This document shows positions 17,033 through 27,100 of a stretch of DNA of 48,433 nucleotides, one piece after another. A model generated the notes under the pieces. That model worked only from the letters and a program-made list of their open reading frames with translations. It did no database searches and had not been told where the DNA came from. Source of the DNA: Collinsella aerofaciens (GTDB lineage Bacteria > Actinomycetota > Coriobacteriia > Coriobacteriales > Coriobacteriaceae); the NCBI RefSeq assembly GCF_902364945.1, contig NZ_CABJFS010000005.1, positions 169,952 to 218,384 of the forward strand. The letters are read 5' to 3'. A program made the position numbers and the translations under genes. Every line of letters begins with the position of its first letter. Position 1 is the first letter of the stretch.

Positions 17033-18085
17033 CTATGCGTTCTTCTGAACTTTGAAGCGCTGTTTCAGCTGTCCGCAAGCGGCGTCAATATCGTTACCAC
17101 GGGAGTTACGAATCGTGGTCTCGATGCCACGGGACTCAAGACGACGCTGAAGATCCTCAACCTTATGAATCGGCGACGGCTTGAGCGGGCTGCCCTCGAT
17201 GTCGTTAAGTTGAATCAGGTTAACGTGGCACAGCGTTCCCTCGCAGAAGTCGCAGAGTGCCTGCATCTCGGGATTCGTATCGTTGACGCCTTCGATCATG
17301 GCATACTCATAGGTCGGGCGGCGGCCGGTCTTCTCGGTGTAGAGCTGAAGCGCTTCGTGAAGGCGAAGCAGCGTGTACTTCTTGACACCGGGCATGAGCT
17401 TATTGCGCGTCGACTGGATGGCGGAATGCAGGGAAACGGCAAGCGTGAACTGCTCGGGGATATCGGCAAATTTGCGAATACCGGGAATAACGCCGCTGGT
17501 AGAGACGGTGAGGTGGCGAGCGCCGATACCGATGCCATCGGGGTCGTTGAGGATACGCAGTGCCTTGAGAACCTCGTCGTAGTTGGCAAACGGCTCGCCC
17601 TGGCCCATGAAGACAACGCTTGTGGCACGCTCGCCAAAGTCGTTGGATACATGAAGCACCTGGTCGACGATCTCTTGAGCGGTCAGAGAGCGCTTGAGGC
17701 CGTTGAGACCGGTAGCGCAAAAGGCGCAGCCCATGCCGCAGCCTGCCTGGGTGGAAACGCAGACGGAAAGCTTGTTGCGACGGGGCATGCCGACAGTCTC
17801 GACGGAAATGCCATCGTGGTACTCGAGCAGATACTTGCGCGAGCCATCTTTGGAAACCTGCTTGGTGAGTTCAGTCGGCGTATCAAAGGCAAAAGCCTCT
17901 TTAAGCTGCTCACGGAAAGCCTTGGGGAGGTTGGTCATATCGTCAAACGAACAAACGTTCTTCTCAAAGACCCATTCGATGAGCTGCTTCGCGCGGAAGG
18001 CGGGCTGGCCAAGTTCGGCCACGAGCTCGCGAATATCGTTTTGGCTCAAGTCGCGAATGTCCTGAGATTTAGTCCTGGGATTCAT
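17033..18085 (-). CDS. rlmN: Dual-specificity rRNA/tRNA adenine-C2 methyltransferase RlmN
   Basis: Radical-SAM enzyme that methylates C2 of A2503 in 23S rRNA and A37 of some tRNAs. The 350-aa product has the radical-SAM cluster Cys116-x3-Cys120-x2-Cys123 (AGCGMGCAFC) and the C-terminal RGNDIDAACGQL motif with Cys337, the expected methyl-carrying cysteine. GQGEPFANYDE and VSLHSA motifs are present. It is divergent from ddl, with 85 bp between them, and followed by a strong hairpin. Confidence 0.96.
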   Translation of the reverse strand: MNPRTKSQDIRDLSQNDIRELVAELGQPAFRAKQLIEWVFEKNVCSFDDMTNLPKAFREQLKEAFAFDTPTELTKQVSKDGSRKYLLEYHDGISVETVGMPRRNKLSVCVSTQAGCGMGCAFCATGLNGLKRSLTAQEIVDQVLHVSNDFGERATSVVFMGQGEPFANYDEVLKALRILNDPDGIGIGARHLTVSTSGVIPGIRKFADIPEQFTLAVSLHSAIQSTRNKLMPGVKKYTLLRLHEALQLYTEKTGRRPTYEYAMIEGVNDTNPEMQALCDFCEGTLCHVNLIQLNDIEGSPLKPSPIHKVEDLQRRLESRGIETTIRNSRGNDIDAACGQLKQRFKVQKNA

Positions 18086-18170
18086 GGAAGCCTTTCGATT
18101 TTGGGGAAACGTAGAGGGTATCGCTACAATATGGTATCAGCTGCAGAAATTATAGAGGAGGAGTCTGCCC

Positions 18171-19136
18171 ATGCCGGGTAAAAGCCTAGAGAACATGCAC
18201 GTAGCGGTCTTGGCGGGCGGTCATTCCGCTGAGCGCGAGATCTCGCTCAATTCGGGAAAGAACGTCGTGGCGGCCCTGAAGGAGGCCGGCTACACTTCGG
18301 TGAAGCTGCTCGACACGGCTGCCGATGATTTTATGGTAACCATGGCGACCGGTGGTTTCGACGTGGCATTTATCGCCATGCACGGCGCCGGCGGTGAGGA
18401 TGGTGCCATGCAGGGTGCCATGGAGACCCTGGGTATCCCCTACACAGCCTCGGGCGTGCTTGCCAGCGCCTGCGGTGCCGACAAGGAGGTCTCTAAGCTC
18501 CTGTACGCCAAGGCAGGCATTCCCATTGCCCCCGGCCTCGCGCTCGAGGTGGGCGATGAAGTCGATATCGATCATATCGTCGAGGTTTGTGGCGAGCGCT
18601 GCTTTGTGAAGCCGGCCGTCAACGGTTCCAGCTATGGCATTTCCCTGGTCCATGAGCCCTCCGAGCTGCCCGCGGCAATCGCCAAGGCGTTTGAGTACGG
18701 CGACAAAGTGCTGGTCGAGAAGTGCATCGAGGGTACCGAGATCACCGTCGGCGTATACGGCGAAGATGACGTGCGCGCCCTGCCGATTGTCGAGATTCGT
18801 AAGCCCGAGGACTGCGAGTTCTATGATCTGGACGTGAAGTATGTCGACCCTACGGATATCCATCGCATTCCGGCGCAGATTTCACCCGAGAATTACGCTC
18901 GCGCTCAGGAACTTGCCTGTGCCGCTCACAAGGCCCTCGGTTGCCTGGGTATCTCGCGCAGCGACTTTATTGTGAGCGAGGACGGCCCCGTTATCCTCGA
19001 GACCAATACCATTCCCGGCATGACCGATACGTCGCTGTATCCGGATGAGATCCGCCACACCGACGACATGACGTTCCCGCAGGTCTGTGACAGCCTGATC
19101 CGTATGGGCCTTCGTCGAGCGGGCATTGCATGCTAA
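18171..19136 (+). CDS. ddl: D-alanine--D-alanine ligase
   Basis: ATP-grasp ligase (321 aa) making the D-Ala-D-Ala dipeptide for peptidoglycan. Family motifs are VLAGGHSAEREISL at the N-terminus, FIAMHGAGGEDG, FVKPAVNGSSYGI and the metal-binding VILETNTIPGMT. The omega-loop reads FYDLDVKYV, keeping the Tyr typical of D-Ala-D-Ala rather than D-Ala-D-Lac ligases. A gaggaggag site precedes the ATG. It overlaps the following exonuclease/helicase gene by 7 nt. Confidence 0.95.
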   Translation: MPGKSLENMHVAVLAGGHSAEREISLNSGKNVVAALKEAGYTSVKLLDTAADDFMVTMATGGFDVAFIAMHGAGGEDGAMQGAMETLGIPYTASGVLASACGADKEVSKLLYAKAGIPIAPGLALEVGDEVDIDHIVEVCGERCFVKPAVNGSSYGISLVHEPSELPAAIAKAFEYGDKVLVEKCIEGTEITVGVYGEDDVRALPIVEIRKPEDCEFYDLDVKYVDPTDIHRIPAQISPENYARAQELACAAHKALGCLGISRSDFIVSEDGPVILETNTIPGMTDTSLYPDEIRHTDDMTFPQVCDSLIRMGLRRAGIAC

Positions 19137-22024
19137 TCGAGGACGCGGTTTCGTCAGGAACGCCGCAGTTTGTCATCGACTCCTATGCCACGCTTGCCGA
19201 CCGCGCCAAAACGCAGTCCTTCGGCCTTATCGAGGAAGTTGTGATTGTCCTCGATACCGAGACCACGGGTCTTTCGGTGCAGGACAACGAGCTGATCGAG
19301 ATCTCGGCGGCCCGTCTTTCGGGCCGCGAGGTCATCGACCGCTTCGATACCTTCGTGCATCCCAAGCAGCTGATTCCCGCCGAGATTACCGAGCTCACGA
19401 GCATTACAAATGCCGATGTGGCAGATGCCCCGTCGGCGGTTGAGGCCGTCGCCGCTCTCGCCGATTTTGTCGGTGGCTGTCCGGTGATCGCACACAACGC
19501 CACGTTCGACCGCTCGTTTATCGAGTCGGTCAAAGGCGGCGTCAACGTGAGCGATATTTGGATCGATTCGCTGGCGCTGTCGCGCATCGCGCTTCCGCGC
19601 CTGGCCTCTCACAAGCTGTCTTTTATGGCCGATCTGTTTGGCTGCGACTCGGTATCACACCGTGCCAATGCCGACGTCGACGCCCTGTGTGGCGTATGGC
19701 GCGTGTTGCTCGTGGCGCTCACCAACTTGCCCCAGGGCCTCATGGCGCGCCTAGCCGACATGCATCCGGACGTGCCTTGGTCCTATCGTCCTATCTTCTC
19801 GTTCTTGGCAGGGCAGAACCCTGGTTCTATCTTCTCTCTCAGCGCCGCTCGTGCTGACGTTCTCAAGGCCGATCGCGCCGACGATCGCGTTGATGCGGAC
19901 GAGCTACCGGTCCTTAAGATGCCGAGTCGTGAGGAGATTGAGGCAGACTATGCGCCAGGTGGCCTGGTCAATCGCATGTATCCCACCTACGAGCCGCGTG
20001 ATGAGCAGATCGCGATGGCGCTCGAGGTCCGCGATGCGCTGGTCACGGGCACTCATCGAGTAATTGAGGCAGGCACAGGCGTCGGCAAATCGATGGCCTA
20101 TCTGGTGCCTTTTGCCGAGGCAGCACGCCGTAACAACATCACGGTTGGTATTGCGACCAAATCGAACAATCTTGCCGACCAGCTCATGTACCATGAGCTG
20201 CCAAAACTTGCCGAGCAACTGGACGGTGGTCTGTCGTTTTGCGCTCTCAAGGGGTATGACCACTATCCGTGCCTGCGCAAGCTTGAGCGCATGAGCCGCG
20301 GCCAGGTCGAGATTACCACCAAGCGCGATCCGGCGGATACGCTCACGGCGGTCGCGGTCATTATGGCGTACGTCTGCCAATCGGCCGATGGCGACCTCGA
20401 CTCGCTCGGCATTCGGTGGCGCAGCGTCAACCGCCCCGACTTTACGACGGCCTCGCGCGAGTGTGCTCGCCGCCTCTGCCCGTTTTTCCCTGATAAATGT
20501 TTGGTCCACGGCGCTCGCCGTCGTGCGGCGCATGCCGATGTGGTGGTCACCAACCATTCCCTGCTGTTCCGCAATGTCGCGGCCGAGGGCAGGATTTTAC
20601 CTCCGATTCGTCATTGGGTAATCAACGAGGCCCATTCCATCGAGCGCGAGGCGCGCCGCCAGTGGGCGCGCGTGGTGTCGGCGGACGAATCACGCGTTCT
20701 GTTTGAGCGCCTGGGTGGCTCGAGCACCGGCGCGCTAAGCCAGGTTTCCCGTGATTTGGCAACCTCCGAGGGCTCTACGCTCTATCTGGGCCTTACTGCC
20801 AAGGCGACGTCGACGGTTGCGCGCGCGAGCATGGCGATCGCCGACGTGTTCGATGGAGTACGCGAGCTCGGCCGCCGTGCCCGTGGGAGTTATGACAATG
20901 CCAATCTGTGGATTGGCCCCGAGCTGCGCGAATCAGACGACTGGCATGATTTCTTACAGTCGGCCTACACTGCCATCGCCGCATTGGAACAAGCTGACAA
21001 GAGCGTCGACGCGCTGGTGCAAGCCGTCGCCGCCGACAAGCCCGAGGTTGTTGTCGACCTGGGTGATATCTCGCGCCGCCTGCACGAGCTGGCCGAGAAC
21101 CTCAAACTCATCATTGATGGCACCGATGAACACTACGTGTATTCGCTGCAGGTCAATCGCAGGCTGCGTGCCGGCGGAGAGTCGATGACCGCAGAGCGCA
21201 TCGACATTGGCGAGGCCTTGGCAACCGAGTGGCTGCCCGAGGTTCACACGGCTATCTTTGCCTCAGCGACCATGACGGTGTCCAAAAGCTTTGAGCACTT
21301 CAACCATGCTGTCGGGCTCGATCGCATCGGTGCTTCAACGTCGTCATCGCTGCACTTGGATTCGAGCTACGACTTCGATTCGAACATGGCTGTAGTCGTT
21401 GCGGGCGATATCCCCGATCCGCGCGATCGTGAGAGCTATCTTACGGCGCTCGAGCGCGTACTGGTCGACGCCCATCTTGCCATGGGCGGATCGGTGCTCA
21501 CGTTGTTCACCAATCGGCGCGACATGGAGGACCTATACGCCCGCGTTGAGCCCAAGATGGCCCGTGCGGGTCTGGAGCTCAACTGCCAGCAGCGCAACTC
21601 ATCTCCTCGTCGCCTGCGCGACCGGTTTATCAACGAACCGACCTCGTCGCTTTTTGCACTCAAGGCCTTCTGGGAGGGGTTTGATGCCAGCGGCGAGACG
21701 CTGCGCTGCGTCATCATTCCCAAGTTGCCGTTCTCAAGCCCCACGGACCCGCTCTCGTGCGAGCGCAACCTGCGCGAAGACCGCGCATGGGCGCGCTATT
21801 CGCTGCCCGAGGCGGTGCTCGAGGTTAAGCAGGCCGCGGGGCGTTTGATTCGCTCGTCGACCGATAGCGGTGTGCTGATCTTGGCAGATCCTCGCCTGGT
21901 GACGAAGGGCTATGGCAAGAAGTTCTTAACGTCGCTGCCCACGAGCTCCTACCAGCGCATCGAATCGGCGCAGATCGGGCACTATCTACAGCTGTGGCGT
22001 GCACGCCACGAGCGGCGGCGCTAA
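19130..22024 (+). CDS. dinG: DinG-family helicase with N-terminal DEDDh exonuclease
   Basis: A 964-aa fusion. Residues about 38-200 are a DnaQ-like 3'-5' exonuclease: LDTETTG (Asp42, Glu44), HNATFD and HRANADVDA. The rest is an XPD/DinG-type SF2 helicase with Walker A AGTGVGKS (Lys320) and motif VI QAAGRLIRSS. Four cysteines at 381, 445, 450 and 457 match the iron-sulfur pattern of XPD and E. coli DinG. The Walker B box reads INEAH (Asn499) instead of DEAH, an unusual change in the Mg-binding residue. ATG overlaps ddl by 7 nt; the stop codon overlaps that of the convergent WYL gene. Probably acts in DNA repair. Confidence 0.9.
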   Translation: MLIEDAVSSGTPQFVIDSYATLADRAKTQSFGLIEEVVIVLDTETTGLSVQDNELIEISAARLSGREVIDRFDTFVHPKQLIPAEITELTSITNADVADAPSAVEAVAALADFVGGCPVIAHNATFDRSFIESVKGGVNVSDIWIDSLALSRIALPRLASHKLSFMADLFGCDSVSHRANADVDALCGVWRVLLVALTNLPQGLMARLADMHPDVPWSYRPIFSFLAGQNPGSIFSLSAARADVLKADRADDRVDADELPVLKMPSREEIEADYAPGGLVNRMYPTYEPRDEQIAMALEVRDALVTGTHRVIEAGTGVGKSMAYLVPFAEAARRNNITVGIATKSNNLADQLMYHELPKLAEQLDGGLSFCALKGYDHYPCLRKLERMSRGQVEITTKRDPADTLTAVAVIMAYVCQSADGDLDSLGIRWRSVNRPDFTTASRECARRLCPFFPDKCLVHGARRRAAHADVVVTNHSLLFRNVAAEGRILPPIRHWVINEAHSIEREARRQWARVVSADESRVLFERLGGSSTGALSQVSRDLATSEGSTLYLGLTAKATSTVARASMAIADVFDGVRELGRRARGSYDNANLWIGPELRESDDWHDFLQSAYTAIAALEQADKSVDALVQAVAADKPEVVVDLGDISRRLHELAENLKLIIDGTDEHYVYSLQVNRRLRAGGESMTAERIDIGEALATEWLPEVHTAIFASATMTVSKSFEHFNHAVGLDRIGASTSSSLHLDSSYDFDSNMAVVVAGDIPDPRDRESYLTALERVLVDAHLAMGGSVLTLFTNRRDMEDLYARVEPKMARAGLELNCQQRNSSPRRLRDRFINEPTSSLFALKAFWEGFDASGETLRCVIIPKLPFSSPTDPLSCERNLREDRAWARYSLPEAVLEVKQAAGRLIRSSTDSGVLILADPRLVTKGYGKKFLTSLPTSSYQRIESAQIGHYLQLWRARHERRR

Positions 22025-22938
22025 AGCGGACAGACGAGGGTTTTTGCCATATCGCACAGACGCTTTGACAGGGCGGGGTCATCCAAGATGCGGATGGCTC
22101 CGCCCGCTGCGATTATCTGGCTCAGCAGCCAACGCTCGGAGCCGTAATGTACGGTTGCCGTTGCCATGTCTGTCCCGCTGCGCTCGATTAGGGTGATGCC
22201 GGCCCAGTCCAGATGCTCCGCCATATCGAATGGCATCAAGAGCTTTGCGCTACGCTGCGTCCGGGCAAGGGAATCGTGGAGGGATGCAACGTCCGGTACG
22301 TGAGGCACGACGGAGTCTTCCGTCAAGGCGAGTCCCTCGATTTTATCCATGCGATAGGTGCGCTGCTCATCGACCGCGATGTCCCAGGCAATCAGGTATG
22401 TTTGGTCGCCGTTTGCCGTAATGCGCAAGGGGTCGACCAGACGCTCGCGTGGCCGTGCATCGTCCATCGAGCGATACGAGATACGGCAGCGAACGCCGTC
22501 CTGAATGGCGCAGCTCAGCTGCTGCCAGTGCGACCCGTGGCTGACGGTGTCAGAGACACGCTGGTTATAGCCGAGCTCTTCGGGTAGAAGAGCGTGTCGA
22601 ATTCGAGCCGCCGCCTGGGGCTCGATCCCCAACGATTCAAGTTCGTGGTTGAGCACAGCGCCCTCGGCGGCACTCAGACGCAGCGGTAGCACACGCCCGG
22701 CGTCACCGGTGAGGACCACACGCTCGCCGTGGCATTCGCAGATGATGCGCGCACCCGATTCTCGGTCCGCGAGCGTCGAGACGATCTCGAGAATCTCGTC
22801 GAGCGACACCCCCGTGATGTCAAAGCGACTGCAAATCTCAGTTCGTGTCATGCCGCTCTCGCCAGCGGCGTAGAGGGCCTCAATGATGTCGATGGCGCGC
22901 GAGAGCCTCTGCTCGCTGGTGAGTTTACGCACGGGCAT
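22021..22938 (-). CDS. WYL-domain transcriptional regulator, PafC-like
   Basis: A 305-aa protein with an N-terminal winged-helix (about residues 10-70, ALYAAGESGMTRTEICSRF) and a central WYL domain (ISYRSMDDARPRERLVDPLRITANGDQTYLIAWD, then RTYRMDKIEGL). In mycobacteria PafB and PafC form a DNA-damage-responsive activator; the same two-gene arrangement is present here. The start could be TTG at 22959 or ATG at 22938; I prefer the ATG, which overlaps the upstream gene by 14 nt. It converges on dinG with overlapping stop codons. Confidence 0.8.
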   Translation of the reverse strand: MPVRKLTSEQRLSRAIDIIEALYAAGESGMTRTEICSRFDITGVSLDEILEIVSTLADRESGARIICECHGERVVLTGDAGRVLPLRLSAAEGAVLNHELESLGIEPQAAARIRHALLPEELGYNQRVSDTVSHGSHWQQLSCAIQDGVRCRISYRSMDDARPRERLVDPLRITANGDQTYLIAWDIAVDEQRTYRMDKIEGLALTEDSVVPHVPDVASLHDSLARTQRSAKLLMPFDMAEHLDWAGITLIERSGTDMATATVHYGSERWLLSQIIAAGGAIRILDDPALSKRLCDMAKTLVCPL

Positions 22939-23947
22939 GCTCGTGCACCGTCCTTTCAATGAGGTGGTTCCACGCCTGTTTGAGCGATTTGGGGACCACG
23001 GGCCTCATGCCGTCCATGGCGTGGGCCATGCAAAATGAGGCGGCAGCTTCAAGGTCGCGCACGTCAACGGTCCAGGTCCATCCTGCATCGGTGTGTGCGA
23101 GCTCGCCTCGCCCGCGCGTGAGGCCGTTGATCATATCGATCTGCGTCTGAGGGGCGAACGAGAACGTAGCTGCAACGGGCGGTCGGTCGGCGAAATCGAA
23201 TTCAAAGAACAGATAGTCGTTGAGATTGAAGTCCGCAGGGATGGCGTAGGCCTTCGAAGGACGCCAAGCGCGAACGATACGGTCGCAGCGGAATGTCCTG
23301 ATGTCGTCGGTGACATTGTCGAGGCCGCAGAAGTACGCCACGCCCTCGCGTTCGAACATGCCGTAGACGCAGACGGTACGTTCTTTCTGCTCGCCGCGTC
23401 CGTTCTGATATAAAAATCGCAGCGCGCATCGCTCGGCAAAGGCGCTCCATACCGCATCGACGGTGGGAGAGCGGCGGATCGGTGCATCGTCCACCGCCGA
23501 CATGCCGGTGAGGTAGGCAATCTTGGAGCGAATATCGGCAAGCGGCGCGGCAAAGGTGGATGAGCCGGCCGCTAGCGTCTGGTCGATGGCGTTGAGCAGG
23601 ATATCGGCGTCGTCTGCGGTGATGAGGCCGCCTGCAGCAAACGTGTGCTCGCGGTCGATTGTCCACGAGCTTTCCTCGGTCTCCTGCGCACCGGCGGGGC
23701 GAACCTCCTTGATTAAGATGCCACGCTCGAGCAGTTTGTCACGATCGCGCCGAAACTTGCGCTTATCCGAGTCAATGTTGCCCGAGCCATATCCCAGGTC
23801 AGAATCCAAGACGATTTGCTCGGTCGTCAGCGGTTCGGGGGAGCTGTTGAGCACAAAGAAAAGATTGAGGACACGCTGAGCCGTTTTATCGAAACTTGGC
23901 TCCGAATTTCCCTTTTTAATTGTCGCGGTCGCGTCGCTTGCCGTCAT
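22925..23947 (-). CDS. WYL-domain transcriptional regulator, PafB-like
   Basis: A 340-aa protein with an N-terminal helix-turn-helix (about residues 20-75, TAQRVLNLFFVLNSSPEPLTTEQI and KFRRDRDKLLERGI) and a WYL domain (LRFLYQNGRGEQKERTVCVYGMFEREGVAYFCGLD, then TFRCDRIVRAW). A GAGGA ribosome site lies 5 nt before the ATG. It is first of a two-gene unit with the PafC-like gene, consistent with a heterodimeric regulator. WYL domains sense nucleic-acid or other ligands. No proteasome or Pup genes are nearby, unlike in mycobacteria. Confidence 0.8.
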   Translation of the reverse strand: MTASDATATIKKGNSEPSFDKTAQRVLNLFFVLNSSPEPLTTEQIVLDSDLGYGSGNIDSDKRKFRRDRDKLLERGILIKEVRPAGAQETEESSWTIDREHTFAAGGLITADDADILLNAIDQTLAAGSSTFAAPLADIRSKIAYLTGMSAVDDAPIRRSPTVDAVWSAFAERCALRFLYQNGRGEQKERTVCVYGMFEREGVAYFCGLDNVTDDIRTFRCDRIVRAWRPSKAYAIPADFNLNDYLFFEFDFADRPPVAATFSFAPQTQIDMINGLTRGRGELAHTDAGWTWTVDVRDLEAAASFCMAHAMDGMRPVVPKSLKQAWNHLIERTVHEHARA

Positions 23948-24145
23948 AGAGTCCTCGCATGAGAAGGTGGTTTGCTGCCATGATTTTAGTCCGATATGGA
24001 GATTAGGCTATATCCTTGTCCGCTCGGGGCGTTAAGATGGCCCGAATTCGGTCGTTTGCGCTCGCTCGGGGTATACTTTCGACTATATACGGTTCTAATG
24101 TGCAAGCATTGGGCCTATTTGTCGGATTATGGATGTGGAGCGCAC

Positions 24146-27100
24146 ATGGCGAACACCCAGAACTATATTAACCACCTGCTGCAGAACACCGGCATTACGC
24201 CGGCATGCAGCGAAGAAGAGCGCTTGGCTGCCGAGGATATCGCTCAGATCTTCCGCAACCACGGCTTTGATCCCGAGGTTCAGGAGTTCAATGCCCCGGC
24301 GCCCAGTAGATTGGCATTTGCCGTTACTGGCATCCTTGCGTTTGCCGGCGCCCTGCTGATGGGCATCGGCGGCGGTATCGGCTTGGTCGGCACCTTGCTG
24401 GCCATTGTCGGTGCCGTGCTCTACGTGCTCGAGCGCACGGGCCACCCCGTGGTTTCGCGCCTGGGCAAGACGGGCGTGAGCCAAAATGTCATCGCCTACC
24501 ACAAGGCCTCGGGCTCGCTTGCGTCTCCGCGCAACCGCCCGGTGGTCGTTGTCGCACACTACGACTCTCCCCGTGCTGAGCTGCTCGCCCGCGAGCCTTA
24601 TGCTTCGTATCGTGCGCTCATTGCCAAGCTGTTGCCCGTTGCCACGGTTGCCCCCGCTGCCGTTGCCATCCTGCGTATCCTGCCGCTCCCCGGCGCGCTC
24701 AAGGTTCTGCTGTGGATTGTCGCGATCCTCGCTTCCCTCGTTGCACTTGCCAACGCGGCAAACATCATCTCTAACCGCCACATTCTTCCCTATACGTCCG
24801 GCGCGGTGTGCAACAAGTCTTCTGTCGCCGCTATGCTCGGCGTTATGGACAACGTTGCTCCCTTCCAGGGCGAGAACGAGTTTCCCGACGATGTTCCGTT
24901 CGATACCTATTTTGGGGAGCAGAAACGTCGTGCCGAGGAAATGGCGCGCGCGGCGGCGGAGTATGCCGCGGCCCAGCAGCAAAACGACTACGGCAACACC
25001 ATCGAGTACGAAGAGCCTACCTACGCCGAGGACGAGTTCGGTCAGCCGATTGCTCCCGACGCTCAAACCGAGCCCGAACAGGGCGAGGCTTTCGACGAGC
25101 AGATCGAGGGCTTTGAGGGTGCGTCTGCCGACGAGACGCTGATTGGCGCCATCGTGCCCGAGGATCAGAATCAGGCTGTCCAGGCCGAAGAGTTCAATGA
25201 CGAGGTTCCCGCTGCTGAGCCGGCGGAGGAGCCTGCCGCGGCCGAGCCCGAGCCCAAGCTCTATCGCAACGCCGCCGGCAACATTCGCTTTGGTTCGGAT
25301 GCCATCCGTGCGCTCGGAATGCTTCCCGAGTCCTGCACGCTCGATTACGAGGAGGGCGAGGAGCCGACGTTTGAGCCCGAGCCTGCGCCCGTTGTCACTG
25401 CGGATGATGAGTCTGCCGCGGTTACCGCTGCCGTTGCCGAGCCCGAGGCGGTGTCTGCGATCGATCCCGCGGCAGGACTGGACATTTTGGCTCCCGCCGC
25501 GCCGGCGCAAGACGTTGCGGACGAGTCTGACGACGATTACGTTGAACAGCCGAGGCGCGTGTCTTACGAGAGCGATACTGATTTCTCTGCCGAGATTCCC
25601 GCGGCAACGCCCCATGCCGATATTGCATCCGCGTTCTCTTCGATTGGCGCCGGCGCTTCCAGCTTCTTTAAGGGTGCGCTTGCAAAGGGCAGGAAATTTG
25701 TCGACGATTTCGAGGAGAAGCGCGCTGCCGCACGCGAGGCCGCCGAGCAGGAGGCTATCGCTCAGCAGCAGGCAGCCGAGGCGGCACGTGAGCGCGCGGC
25801 GCAAGAGTTTGAGCAGAACGAGGCTATGCAGTCCGGGCCCGTCGACGCTGCCGAAGCTACGACGTCCTTTGAGTCCCAGCAACCGGCGTCCGCGGATGTT
25901 GTTGAGGCGACGACGTCTTTCGAGGCTCAACAGCACGTCGATAGCACCATGTCGTTTGATGCCGCGCAGTTCGATTCCACGATAACGTTTGAAAAGCAAG
26001 GCACCGCGATTGCCGAGCCCCTTCCTGTTTCCGATGAGCAGGGCGACGCGGCAGACGATGACGAGCCTATCGATACTGCCGAAATCCAAGATGCCGCCGA
26101 GGACGAGCCCGTCGAGGCCAACTCTGACGAAGAGCAATACGCAACAGCCGAGCAAGATGATTCGACCGAGGTCGAGCAGGAGGAAGTGCCTGCGGTTTCC
26201 GAGGCTCCCGAGACAGATGAGTCGAGGCCTTACTCCACGCAGATTTTCACCATGCCGACCCCGAGTGGTTCCGGTGCCACGGTTGCCGATGTTGCTCCCA
26301 CCCAGGACGAAACGGTCGATTCCCTTATGGCCCAGATTTCCTCCCAGGCATCGCCGCGTCCGCAGATGAATGTTCCCGATCCGGCGTCAGCTCCGTCGCC
26401 TGCACCTTCCTCGTCTCCGCTGGCTTCGGTCCCCGATCCGTCGCTGCCGTCGATGAAGCAGGCAAACGTTGCGTCTCGCACGTCGCTGTTCGACCTTCCC
26501 GACCCCTCCGCACAGGTCAACGACCCCTTTGCTACCGCTCAGGGTCCCGAACCCACATCGGCACCCGTTGCGCCTCCTATGCCCGTTGCGTCGGGCGCTC
26601 AGCCGATCGAGACCATTTCGGCTCCCGCCCCGGCGGCCCCCAAGTCTCGCAAGCGCGGCCTGGGCGGCCTGTTCGGTCGTAAAAAGAAAAACGAACAGGA
26701 CAGCATGAGTGATTGGCTGGGCGTCGAAGACGATTACGATGCCAAGAAGTCCGGTCGCGGCATCGGTTCGTGGGATAATTTCGAGGACGATAACGATGGC
26801 TGGAAGGGCGGCGCTACGTCTTCCGACGGCGCTTCCTCCGAAGATATGCTCTCGGCTGTCGCCTCTATGGGTGACGATGAGCTGCTCGGTCATGATATCT
26901 GGTTTGTGGCAACGGGCGCCTCGGATTGTGATGGCGCCGGTATGAAGGCCTTCTTGGCTTCGCATCGCGATAAGCTCCGCGGCGTATTTTTCATCAATCT
27001 TGAATCCGTCGGCGCCGGTAGGCTTTCGGTGGTGACGGTCGAGGGCGAACAGCAGCTGCTCAAGGGCGATCGCCGCATCATGAACCTGGTCAGCAAGGTG

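Noticed and set aside
23996..24145. Extended N-terminus for the M28-like protein
   Set aside because: The upstream 50 codons lack a ribosome site and family resemblance; a site precedes the ATG at 24146.
24095..26155. 686-codon minus-strand open frame opposite the M28-like gene
   Set aside because: It results from biased Glu/Ala-rich codons of the plus-strand gene, which has a ribosome site and recognisable domains; the antisense product is Leu/Arg/Gly-rich without a family.
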